DNA from: 1-14-0-10-45-29 sp041650255
GTDB taxonomy: Archaea > Micrarchaeota > Micrarchaeia > Anstonellales > Anstonellaceae
Assembly (NCBI GenBank): GCA_041650255.1
Contig: JBAZLL010000017.1
Span: forward strand, 1-9,324
Direction: 5' to 3'
DNA: 9,324 bases
Below the pieces are notes generated by a model. It saw only the letters and a program-made list of their open reading frames with translations. It made no database searches and was not told the DNA's origin. This document shows, one piece after another, positions 1 to 6,933 of the stretch. The stretch's first letter is position 1. Each line of letters begins with the position of its first letter. The position numbers were made by a program, and so were the translations under genes.

Positions 1-631
1 AGTTTTGACTTCTAATCCCTTGTTGAAAAAAGTTGCAATGTCTATGAGAGACTGGGGAAGAGACTGCTGGTGTGCTTCCGGACATGCAGATACTTGCAAG
101 ATGAGATTCAGATGGAAACTGGGAGAATTACCGTATGGATATGACCACAAGTACATCTATTCACATGTGGGATACAATCTGAAAATTACAGATATGCAGG
201 CGGCGATTGGAGTGAAACAGCTTGAGAAAGCTCCGAGATTCATTGAGGCTCGTAGAAAGAATCATGAGTATTTGCTATTGAGAATGAAAGAGATTGAAGA
301 ATATTTCGTATTGCCTACAAAACTTGCAAAGGCAGAGCCTTCGTGGTTTGGGTTTGTTTTGACGGTGAGAGAAAATGCAGGATTTTCGCGCACCCAGATT
401 GTTGAGCATTTGGAATCTAAGGGAGTTTCGACACGCATGGTGTTTGCAGGAAATATTGTAAAACAACCCGCATATTTGGAACTTGAGAAGAGAATAGTTG
501 GAGAACTTGGTGGCTCGGATGAAATTATGAATAATACATTCTGGATCGGAGTGTATCCCGGAATGAGTGAGGAACAACTTGAGTATATGGCTGATGAGAT
601 AATTTCTTTTGTGAAGAAGAAAGGAAACTAG
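1..631 (+). CDS. rfbH: CDP-4-dehydro-6-deoxyglucose 3-dehydrase (E1, RfbH/AscC type), 3' part only
   Basis: This is the C-terminal part of a DegT/DnrJ-type aminotransferase-fold protein. The frame is open to the left edge, and about 209 residues are visible of the roughly 430-440 usual for the family. The stretch MSMRDWGRDCWC followed by ELPYGYDHKYIYSHVGYN and DMQAAIG is typical of RfbH/E1. The cysteines spell C-x-C-x7-C (codons at 65, 71 and 95). That is the right-hand part of the C-x57-C-x1-C-x7-C [2Fe-2S] signature of E1, and it separates this protein from ColD-type dehydratases, which lack a cluster. The first cysteine and the histidine that replaces the PLP lysine would lie left of the window. 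In bacteria E1, with reductase E3, removes the C3 hydroxyl of CDP-4-keto-6-deoxyglucose to give CDP-3,6-dideoxyhexoses. The apparent TTG start at 5 is an artefact of the window edge. The gene ends tail to tail on the ThDP enzyme gene. Confidence 0.88.
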   Translation, partial: VLTSNPLLKKVAMSMRDWGRDCWCASGHADTCKMRFRWKLGELPYGYDHKYIYSHVGYNLKITDMQAAIGVKQLEKAPRFIEARRKNHEYLLLRMKEIEEYFVLPTKLAKAEPSWFGFVLTVRENAGFSRTQIVEHLESKGVSTRMVFAGNIVKQPAYLELEKRIVGELGGSDEIMNNTFWIGVYPGMSEEQLEYMADEIISFVKKKGN

Positions 632-2385
632 AGTTTTGAGTATTTTAGAGCATCGGTCAGTTCTTGCTCCGAGAGCAAAGGCTTCATTTCGTGGACTGGA
701 AGAGCGTATGATGATTTTGGGTATACTTTATAGCGCGAGGGAATTTGAATATCAAGCAATGCCGGACCTTTTTGAGATAAAAGCCATTTCGCCGAATCTG
801 AAAGCTCTGGATTTGAGGATACCTGCTTAGCAGACAAACCATATGCAACAGCAATTTTAACAAAATCAGGAGCGCTGTAACCCTGCACACTTCCAATCAG
901 ACGTCCCTCAAAATTTTCGGACTGGAATTGAGTTAGCATTCCAAGAGATGAGTTGTTTAGAATCACTATTTTCATTGGAATATTTTCCCTGACAAGAGAT
1001 TGCAGATCTTGAATATTCACTTGAGCTGAACCGTCCCCGCAAATTGCCCATACCTCCGGTTTTTTCGGGTGGGAGAGCCATGCTCCGATTGCGGTTGGAA
1101 TGGCACAACCCATAGGCCCCATGCCGCCATTGGTGAGTATTAGCTGACCTTCTTTTACAGCCCAAGATTGTGCAAACCACATCTGATGAGAACCTACATC
1201 TACACTTGCAATTGCAAAATTTGAAGCTAAAGCAGATATAGTGGAGAGAGCGACGTTTGGACTTATTTCATGTGGATTTAGTTGTTGTGGGCAGGACGAA
1301 TATTTTTGTTTTAGATAATCCAGATAATTAATCCAATCCGCAGATATGGAGGTTCGTATGCGCTCCTTGTTGAGCATAACTAGAAATTCGTTTACATCTG
1401 AACAAATTGAGAGGTGTTCGGATATTGATGCTCCGAGTTCGGTCTTATCTATATCCACGTGGATTATTTTTGCATTTGGAGCGAATTTAGAGGCTTGCAC
1501 CCCCACTTGTCTGGAATCTAGCCTTGCGCCCAAAACCAGAATCAGATCTGAATTTGCCAAAGCAAAATTTGAACTTCTATTTGCATATGTTCCTATGAAT
1601 CCATAGTATAGTTTGCTTTCTGATGGAACAGAATCTGTTCCCATCAGGGAAGCTACAAATGGGATTTTGGTCTTTTTCAAGAACTCGTTGAGTGATTCTT
1701 TTGCATTTGAAATACGAACTCCGTGCCCGACTAGAACGATTGGTCGTTTGGAATTGGAGATTAATGCGATTGCGTTTATTATTTGATCTTTTGAAGCAGA
1801 TTCATACGAGAGCATTGATTCGTGTTCTGAAGAACCGATAAAATGATTTTCATGCTCTGGAGAAATTTCTGTCCGTTGAATATCGAATGGAAAATCGAGA
1901 AGCACTGGACCTTTTCTTGGAGCATTGGCTATAAAAAAGGCTTTCTCAATTTCATAAACGGCGGTTTTCGCATCAGTTATTTTTGTTGCATATTTGGTTA
2001 TGGGTTTCACTATTGAGACGATGTCGGTTTCCTGAAACCCGACTTGACGCCTTTTTTCTGTGAGGTTTGATTCGAACGTATTTACTTGCCCGGTTACAAA
2101 AATACATGGGAGAGATGCATAATATGCACTACCGATTCCGGTTATTAGATTTGTCGCACCCGGACCGCTTGTTGCCATTGCAAGACCGAATCCATTTGAT
2201 GCGATTGCCTGTCCCTCGCAAGCAAATGCTGCAGATTGCTCATGGTGCATCGTGTAAAGCTTGAAGCCTTTTCTTGCGCAGGCATCTGCAATGTGCCCAA
2301 GAGCCCCACCTATCATGAAGAAGCCGTGAGACAGTTTATTTTTTGAGAAATAATCCACAAGATAGTCCGAAACTTTCATTTGCAT
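628..2385 (-). CDS. Acetolactate-synthase-like ThDP enzyme, probable YerE-type sugar-branching enzyme
   Basis: This is a full-length ThDP-dependent enzyme of the acetohydroxyacid synthase (AHAS) superfamily, 585 codons from the outermost ATG. The N-terminal Pyr domain (about 1-165) has the catalytic Glu49 in MHHEQSAA and the ATSGPGATN motif. A central domain (about 200-330) contains LGARLDSRQVG, similar to the FAD-contact region of AHAS. The C-terminal PP domain (about 380-550) has the ThDP/Mg motif GDGS at 450-453 ending in NN at 477-478. Where E. coli AHAS II has its specificity tryptophan (VRQWQ), this protein reads LTQFQ (F487). Its facing neighbour is an E1 dehydrase. YerE, the yersiniose enzyme, uses pyruvate to add a two-carbon unit to CDP-4-keto-3,6-dideoxyglucose, the product route of E1, so that role is inferred here. 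A housekeeping AHAS cannot be excluded, but no small regulatory subunit gene or other ilv gene is nearby. The second ATG (2379) has better ribosome-site spacing than the first, giving 583 residues. Confidence 0.8.
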   Translation of the reverse strand: MQMKVSDYLVDYFSKNKLSHGFFMIGGALGHIADACARKGFKLYTMHHEQSAAFACEGQAIASNGFGLAMATSGPGATNLITGIGSAYYASLPCIFVTGQVNTFESNLTEKRRQVGFQETDIVSIVKPITKYATKITDAKTAVYEIEKAFFIANAPRKGPVLLDFPFDIQRTEISPEHENHFIGSSEHESMLSYESASKDQIINAIALISNSKRPIVLVGHGVRISNAKESLNEFLKKTKIPFVASLMGTDSVPSESKLYYGFIGTYANRSSNFALANSDLILVLGARLDSRQVGVQASKFAPNAKIIHVDIDKTELGASISEHLSICSDVNEFLVMLNKERIRTSISADWINYLDYLKQKYSSCPQQLNPHEISPNVALSTISALASNFAIASVDVGSHQMWFAQSWAVKEGQLILTNGGMGPMGCAIPTAIGAWLSHPKKPEVWAICGDGSAQVNIQDLQSLVRENIPMKIVILNNSSLGMLTQFQSENFEGRLIGSVQGYSAPDFVKIAVAYGLSAKQVSSNPELSDSAKWLLSQKGPALLDIQIPSRYKVYPKSSYALPVHEMKPLLSEQELTDALKYSKL

Positions 2386-2390
2386 ACCTC
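2386..2390 (-). promoter_or_regulatory. Ribosome-binding site GAGGT that decides the ThDP enzyme start
   Basis: Read on the minus strand, GAGGT directly abuts the first ATG (2385-2383), which is too close for an initiation site. It sits six bases before the in-frame second ATG (2379-2377), which gives the N-terminus MKVSDYLVDYF. The second ATG is therefore the better start. Confidence 0.6.
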
Positions 2391-2408
2391 ACTAGACAGA
2401 TAGATATT

Positions 2409-2416
2409 GGAGGTGA
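2409..2416 (+). promoter_or_regulatory. Perfect Shine-Dalgarno GGAGGTGA without a good start codon
   Basis: This is a full match to the archaeal anti-Shine-Dalgarno. No ATG follows at proper distance. The next codons in frame 1 run AGC ATA AAT AAA TCT, so an original ATG may have become ATA (2419-2421). It fits the 5' end of the decayed gene that follows, but could be chance. Confidence 0.35.
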
Positions 2417-2417
2417 G

Positions 2418-2429
2418 CATAAATAAATC
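2418..2429 (-). promoter_or_regulatory. TATA-like box for the ThDP enzyme gene
   Basis: The minus strand reads GATTTATTTATGC here. An archaeal TATA box at this place would put transcription start near 2398, leaving a leader of about 10-20 bases that contains the GAGGT ribosome site. This is inferred from sequence pattern only; the region is AT-rich, so chance matches are possible. Confidence 0.45.
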
Positions 2430-3097
2430 TAAGGATAGTGGATTTTTCATTAATTTAAAGGCACGAATGACAAAACTCTCGAACCGAAAAGAAAGTTTTA
2501 TTATAAAGAGTTTGGTTTCCTTCGAGAGGAAATTATATGGGATAGAACTAACACGTATATGCGCAGTATTACAAATATTTATGTGGTCAAATGTCTTACT
2601 CGTTTATTTCATAAAATCCAAAAAAGACAGGCATAAACAATATCAGTTCTTTCCCAGCTGGCACGAAGTTGTTCACTCCTTTAATGGGAGCAATAGCTAT
2701 AACAAGCTAAAGGATACAAGGTTGCTGGACTTGTATTAACTGAAGATAATTATTTTGCACTTGGTCTTGGAGGCAGTGGGAATTATCCAATGACAGAAAT
2801 AGAAAAGAGGAAAACAGATGTCTGCTTCCGCAAGGAGCAGCTCCACTAATTGCATATGCAAATAGTAATAGTGAGAGCTTTGCAGATAATTGCCCATTAC
2901 TTGACAAGCTCGCAGATAAAATTTGATTGTAATCTGGCGAGTACAACGCTACTTACATAGGTTCCGGCGTGTCGGAATTTTAAATCTTTCAATATCCTGA
3001 AGATACTTTCTGCGTTAGTTGAACAAGGTCTTAGTTCCAGTTGCGAATGCAACCTACAAACAATAGAGCAGAGAAGAATACAGAGCCTAAGTTAAGC

Positions 3098-3105
3098 CTA
3101 TAAAT
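3098..3105 (+). promoter_or_regulatory. TATA box CTATAAAT touching the annotated aglB ATG
   Basis: CCTATAAAT ends exactly at the base before ATG 3106. If it is the TATA box, transcription would begin near 3127, downstream of that ATG. The true aglB start would then be the GTG at 3136. The other promoters proposed in this window have similar spacing. Confidence 0.45.
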
Positions 3106-6100
3106 ATGTCCAAACAGAATATTTTTGGTGAAACTGTGCTTACTTTTGACAAAACTTACGCTCTTGTGATTGCTATAATATTTGGTCTGTCTGGGCTCCC
3201 GTGGGGGCTTTGGCTGTTTAGAAAAGATGAGGAAATAGGGATTTTAGAGAAAAAAATAATAGGGTACGCTCTTGGATTGGTCCTTGTTCCGGCGTTATTT
3301 CTGGCTGAGAACATAGTGGGGATAATGTATAATCCGGTGCTTATATACGTAAATTGGGCGATAGTTTTTCTGGCGGGCACAACACTAGTGATAAAAGACA
3401 AGGCGTTTAAGTTCAGATTTGAGTTTGGAGAAATTTTCACCCAGAAAAATGCGCTTCTGCTCGTTCTTCTTGCAATTATGTTCGCATCTTTTATGGTAGG
3501 ATTTTCGGTGTCGGGAATCCCGATAATGGACTTGGACCCTTATTTTTATCTTGATGGAGTAAGACAGGTAGTTTATCAGGGAGCGAATAATTTCAATGAC
3601 GGCACCGCGTGGTACCCGTTGAATGTATCCTCGCACATAGGACAACCCATATGGAAATACACACTCGCATCTTGGTTTTCGTTATACAATGGAACAACCG
3701 CTTATGACCCATACACATTGATAGGGGTCGGAAGTTTATTTGCACCGATAATCGGTGCGATGACGGCATTTTTCGCATATATTTTATTCAAAAACCTTTA
3801 TGGGCGCAGAACCGGCTTGCTTGCGGCAGGACTGATTGCGTTCATGCCTATTATGCTCGTTAAATTTCAAGGCGGAGATTTCCAGATTGAACCTTACAAC
3901 ATAATGGCGCTGCTCTTTTTGTTTTGTGCGGTTGCATACGCGCTTTCAAGACCGAAAGAAATTGAATCGTATATTTTTGTATCGCTTGCATGCGTTGCAA
4001 CTTTTCTTGGCTCGAACCTGAGTTTGCTTGTGCTCTTCTTTTTGAGCGCAGCCATACTTGCGATCGGGCTTGCACAGTTTATTGCGCCAAGCAAAGAGGC
4101 AAGAGAAAGGCAGGAGGCGTCAATTATTATAGCAGGGATAATTATTTTGTGCCAGCTTTTGTTGCTTGCATACGACATGAAAGCTGGAATGCCTTTTTCA
4201 CAAATAATAGGCAGTATCGCCACAACTATGCTAGTAGTATTTTTGGCGGCAGCGGCTCCGTGTGCAATGAGGCTTGCTGCGAATGCATACACGAGGAAAA
4301 AAGAGCTGACTGTTCCGAAGGAAAAAACATTCGGCGCGGCAAAAGCTCTATTTGAAATTGCGAATAAGGATGAAACTGTAGAAGAAGAGAAAAAATTTGG
4401 ACTTTACACCAGAGTGGGGATCGTATGTGTGCTGGCAATTTTCGGATTTATTATTTTTGCAATAGCCGCACAGACTATCCCATCAATAAAAAGTGTTGTG
4501 GATACGTATATCCTCTTTGGTGCATATTCCGAGCCATTATACAGAACGATTGCAGAACAGGCACCTGGAAGCGAGTTTTATACAAACCAACTCGGAGTTT
4601 TGGCTGCGCCGTTTGAAGGTGTGCAAAGCACCAATTCGGATTTGCTTATTGGAATATACTCGTTTGGGATGGGAGCCGCAAATGTATTGAACGTTATCCC
4701 AACCGCATTTGTAAATGCAGTTTATGGAATTTTTATCAGTATGATGAATTCGATGTCTGGAGTGGACACATTCCAAAAAGTGGATAAAGGAAACAGTATG
4801 CTAACCTTCCTGACATTTTTCGGAGTGCTTGCACTCATTGTTAGCTGGGCATACAGCGCAATGAAAAGAAGGATGTGGTCAACCGACGCTCTTTTGCTCC
4901 TTCCGTTTATAGTGCCAGTGCTACTTGTCGGATTCGGAAAACAAAAACTTGTAATGTACATGGCAGTCGCAGTATTGTTTCTTGCGGCTGCACTTTGGGG
5001 AAGCCTTGAGAGACTGGGCAAATATTTAATTAGAAATTATTATGCAAAGGATGCAAAGCACGAGGAAAGAGAAGCAAAGAGAAAGAAAGCGGCGGGCATC
5101 GCTCAATGGCTTGCGGTGCTGGCAGTATTTGTATTGGTGTTCTTTGAATTTGCGGGTGCATACGCAATGGCATTGCAAATTCCGGGGACGACGAGCGGAA
5201 ACAGCCTGTTTGAGGCTATAAGCCCGCAATACGGTTACAGTGCCATGCCGATATTTTTGAATTCATTTACGCCGAGAATTTATGATAATCCGTCTGTAGT
5301 TGTGCCGAAGATGAAAGCGTATTGCTTGCAGGATGCTACAAACCCATTATGCAAAGTAGTGGAAAACTGGAATGGCAAAAACATCAGCGAACCGGTTTAT
5401 TATTTCAATTCGGTTGCATGCACGCGCTCGCTCTGGCCATATTTGGACAAATCGCCTCCGATTGATGTGTCAATTGCAATGGGATACAGATGTTCGTTTG
5501 TCGCATATTATTGGCAGGATTCGATGAATTGGATTAGCAAAAACATGCCCGAACAAGACAGGCTTATTTCGTGGTGGGACTACGGGCATTGGATAAATTA
5601 TTTTGGAGAAAGAATGGCAGTACTTAGAAATGAGCACGCATCCACAGAGATGATTGGAAAAACTGCGACCGCGTATTTGCACCAGGACGCAAAATTCCTT
5701 CGCGACACAATGAAGGAATACGGCTCAAGATATGCGCTTGTTGACATTGAAATAATCGGAGACGGAACAGACAAGCAACAGATTTCGCTTGGAGGAAAAT
5801 ACAGCGCACTGAATTATCTTGGATGTGCATGGCAGAATAAGACGACCGTTGAGAAATGGCCGGGACAATCCGAATGCGAGGCAGAGCATGTTTGGGAGCA
5901 GGCGATAGTTCCGATGAACCAGACTGAACAAACGCCCTGTACCATTTCAAAAGAGCAGGGATTGGGCGGAGTAATCGGTTATGGGATAATATCCGGAACA
6001 CAAAACGTGGAGCCGAGATATTGCATGACACAAGAATACGCGGATGGAGGCACGGTTATACGCGCATACAAACTTAACCAAACAGATGCATCAGGAAATC

Positions 6101-6363
6101 TTGTGCTACAACGGGCAGAATGGAAAGGGTACAGTGATGGGCGAAATATTGTTCTGACCGCTTATTATACAAAGGCACAAACTTGGACAGATGCAAACGG
6201 CAATCTTGTCAGCGGATGGGAAGACAGAACCACAAAGTTCTATGACTCAAATGTATATTCCGCATTCTTTTTTGACGAGATAGACGGCTTTGATTTGGTT
6301 TATTCAAGCCCGCAGATAAGAATTTTCAAAATGAAGGATGAATATTGGAACGGTGGGAAATAG
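3106..6363 (+). CDS. aglB: Archaeal oligosaccharyltransferase AglB (STT3 family)
   Basis: This is the membrane enzyme that moves the glycan from a lipid carrier to Asn in N-x-S/T sequons on the outer face of the membrane. It has 1085 residues from ATG 3106, at the long end for the family. Residues about 17-686 hold roughly a dozen hydrophobic segments. The first outer loop has the metal-binding D-x-D motif MDLDPYF (D142, D144). TIAE (481-484), in LYRTIAEQAPGSE, is the TIXE motif. The last membrane segment is about 664-686, and the outer domain follows. It carries WWDYG at 823-827 (acceptor Ser/Thr recognition) and, downstream, VDIEII plus LGGKYSALNYL, resembling the DK motif. A charged inner loop lies near 396-432. 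The outer domain has eight cysteines and four sequons. The start is uncertain: ATG 3106 has no ribosome site and adjoins a TATA box, while GTG 3136 has GGTGA at proper spacing (1075 residues). The stop abuts the next gene. Confidence 0.93.
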   Translation: MSKQNIFGETVLTFDKTYALVIAIIFGLSGLPWGLWLFRKDEEIGILEKKIIGYALGLVLVPALFLAENIVGIMYNPVLIYVNWAIVFLAGTTLVIKDKAFKFRFEFGEIFTQKNALLLVLLAIMFASFMVGFSVSGIPIMDLDPYFYLDGVRQVVYQGANNFNDGTAWYPLNVSSHIGQPIWKYTLASWFSLYNGTTAYDPYTLIGVGSLFAPIIGAMTAFFAYILFKNLYGRRTGLLAAGLIAFMPIMLVKFQGGDFQIEPYNIMALLFLFCAVAYALSRPKEIESYIFVSLACVATFLGSNLSLLVLFFLSAAILAIGLAQFIAPSKEARERQEASIIIAGIIILCQLLLLAYDMKAGMPFSQIIGSIATTMLVVFLAAAAPCAMRLAANAYTRKKELTVPKEKTFGAAKALFEIANKDETVEEEKKFGLYTRVGIVCVLAIFGFIIFAIAAQTIPSIKSVVDTYILFGAYSEPLYRTIAEQAPGSEFYTNQLGVLAAPFEGVQSTNSDLLIGIYSFGMGAANVLNVIPTAFVNAVYGIFISMMNSMSGVDTFQKVDKGNSMLTFLTFFGVLALIVSWAYSAMKRRMWSTDALLLLPFIVPVLLVGFGKQKLVMYMAVAVLFLAAALWGSLERLGKYLIRNYYAKDAKHEEREAKRKKAAGIAQWLAVLAVFVLVFFEFAGAYAMALQIPGTTSGNSLFEAISPQYGYSAMPIFLNSFTPRIYDNPSVVVPKMKAYCLQDATNPLCKVVENWNGKNISEPVYYFNSVACTRSLWPYLDKSPPIDVSIAMGYRCSFVAYYWQDSMNWISKNMPEQDRLISWWDYGHWINYFGERMAVLRNEHASTEMIGKTATAYLHQDAKFLRDTMKEYGSRYALVDIEIIGDGTDKQQISLGGKYSALNYLGCAWQNKTTVEKWPGQSECEAEHVWEQAIVPMNQTEQTPCTISKEQGLGGVIGYGIISGTQNVEPRYCMTQEYADGGTVIRAYKLNQTDASGNLVLQRAEWKGYSDGRNIVLTAYYTKAQTWTDANGNLVSGWEDRTTKFYDSNVYSAFFFDEIDGFDLVYSSPQIRIFKMKDEYWNGGK
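3127..3131 (+). promoter_or_regulatory. GGTGA ribosome-binding site for an alternative aglB start at GTG 3136
   Basis: GGTGA is followed by a four-base spacer and then GTG (3136-3138), in frame with aglB. With the TATA box at 3098-3105 this gives a self-consistent short-leader promoter. It lies within codons of the longer annotated form, so chance remains possible. Confidence 0.45.
6352..6356 (+). promoter_or_regulatory. GGTGG ribosome-binding site inside the end of aglB
   Basis: GGTGG lies in the last codons of aglB, seven bases before the ATG at 6364. It implies that the small downstream gene is translated from the aglB transcript, probably coupled to termination of aglB. Confidence 0.6.
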
Positions 6364-6891
6364 ATGAAAATAAAACTGACCCCTGAATTTTCTTATCTGG
6401 CAGGCCTTACAAAATACAGAGGGCTGGCGCGAGGAGTAGGAGTGAGAGGCAGCCAGCACTTGCAGGCGGCTTTCCTTGCGCACATTACCCAGACAGGAAT
6501 TGCGGCACCGGACAAAATTAGCATTAAGGGAAGCATTGCTGTTTTTTACCATAGTGCTTATCAGGCTTTTTTGAAAAAAATAATTGCAGGTGAAGTGGAT
6601 TCGTATTGCCATCATAATGATTATGCCGCCGCTTTTCTTGCCGGAATTTTTGATTCTGTCGGAGGAGTTGCGAATGACAGCCCGTTTTTGATAAAATGGG
6701 ACGCGGCGGATGAGATGGTGTTGCAAACACTTGGATTCGGCATGAGAAGATCTTCGGGCGCACTTTGGATTGGACCTTCGGAACAGTTCTTTAAATTTAT
6801 AAAAAACTTTAGAAGAATTGATGATTCAATGCTTGAGGCAAACAGGATAATTGCCGATTTGAATAAGAGAAAAGAGCAGGGCAAGAAATAG
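6364..6891 (+). CDS. Small LAGLIDADG-fold protein, probably without nuclease activity
   Basis: This 175-residue protein has two motifs like the helices of a LAGLIDADG homing endonuclease. They are YLAGLTKYRG (11-20) and FLAGIFDSVGG (91-101), about 80 residues apart, as in a compact two-repeat or monomeric form. Between them lie alternating strand- and helix-like stretches, and the end is a basic helix (NKRKEQGKK). In active enzymes the last acid of LAGLIDAD/EG in each motif coordinates the metal. Here those positions are R19 and V99, so cleavage activity is unlikely. A domesticated DNA- or RNA-binding role, as in the bacterial regulator WhiA, which also has a LAGLIDADG domain, is an inference. 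It starts one base after the aglB stop and has a GGTGG ribosome site inside aglB, so it is co-transcribed with aglB. It is not inserted in a host gene or intein and shows no sign of a mobile context. Confidence 0.75.
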   Translation: MKIKLTPEFSYLAGLTKYRGLARGVGVRGSQHLQAAFLAHITQTGIAAPDKISIKGSIAVFYHSAYQAFLKKIIAGEVDSYCHHNDYAAAFLAGIFDSVGGVANDSPFLIKWDAADEMVLQTLGFGMRRSSGALWIGPSEQFFKFIKNFRRIDDSMLEANRIIADLNKRKEQGKK

Positions 6892-6933
6892 ATTGAATCA
6901 TTAATTAATTATTATTGAATAGTTTGATTGGGC
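6892..6933 (+). other. Convergent AT-rich gap between the aglB operon and the HEAT-like gene
   Basis: This 42-base stretch separates two genes that end facing each other. It is AT-rich (ATTAATTAATTATTATTG), but I see no clear hairpin and no long T-tract on either strand, so termination signals for both operons are weak or diffuse here. Confidence 0.5.

Larger units (their letters stand above)
2409..3095 (+). pseudogene. Decayed gene with about four frameshifts and two stops, family not recognised
   Basis: No intact reading frame fills this 720-base gap, but protein-like text continues across all three + frames. About 2457-2621, frame 3, has FYYKEFGFLREEIIWDRT. From 2624 to 2704, frame 2, has SFPAGTKLFTPLMGAIAIT. 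From 2706 to about 2820, frame 3, has GYKVAGLVLTEDNYFALG and then GLGGSGNYPMTEIEKRK. From 2825, frame 2, has LPQGAAPLIAYANSNSESF and DNCPLLDKLADKI, then TGA at 2924 and TAA at 2930, then SGEYNATYIGSGVSEF. From 2982, frame 3, has KSFNILKILSALVEQGL and ends with TAA at 3093. Each change is explained by a one-base gain or loss: the A6 run at 2620-2625 (one A short), one extra base near 2705, one base short at about 2820, and one extra T near 2981. Joined, this gives more than 200 residues. I do not recognise the family. Glycan-related function is only a guess from position. Because the flanking genes are intact, decay is likelier than poor sequence. Confidence 0.6.

Noticed and set aside
1..631. 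ColD-type dehydratase (GDP-colitose route) or a plain sugar aminotransferase
   Set aside because: The C-x-C-x7-C cluster ligands and the RfbH-like DWGRDCWC context indicate the Fe-S E1 type.
628..2385. Housekeeping acetolactate synthase IlvB
   Set aside because: Not excluded outright, but there is no ilvN/ilvC neighbour, the AHAS II Trp position is Phe, and the partner is an E1 dehydrase. The YerE-like role is preferred.
2407..2739. Open frame of 110 codons from a TTG as an intact small gene
   Set aside because: Its first codons may belong to the decayed gene, but after about 2457 the protein-like signal moves to other frames and this frame has poor composition. It has no good start codon.
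2707..2946. Minus-strand frame of 79 codons
   Set aside because: It starts at TTG and is rich in Ser and Leu, as expected of the reverse of coding-like + strand text. The + strand fragments in the same place look more like protein.
2962..2981. Hairpin TTCCG-GCGTGT-CGGAA followed by TTTT as a terminator
   Set aside because: The stem is only five base pairs, the T run is four, and the sequence reads as coding text of the decayed gene. Archaeal termination mainly uses longer T-tracts.
2933..3035. Sugar isomerase (SIS) domain in the decayed gene, from YIGSGVSEF followed by a helix-like stretch
   Set aside because: A G-x-G-x-S pattern followed by a helix is suggestive, but the rest of the fragment does not match a SIS protein that I can recognise. 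It is too weak to name the family.
6364..6891. Active homing endonuclease or mobile intron
   Set aside because: Both catalytic acids are absent, no host gene is interrupted, and there are no intron or intein splice features around it.
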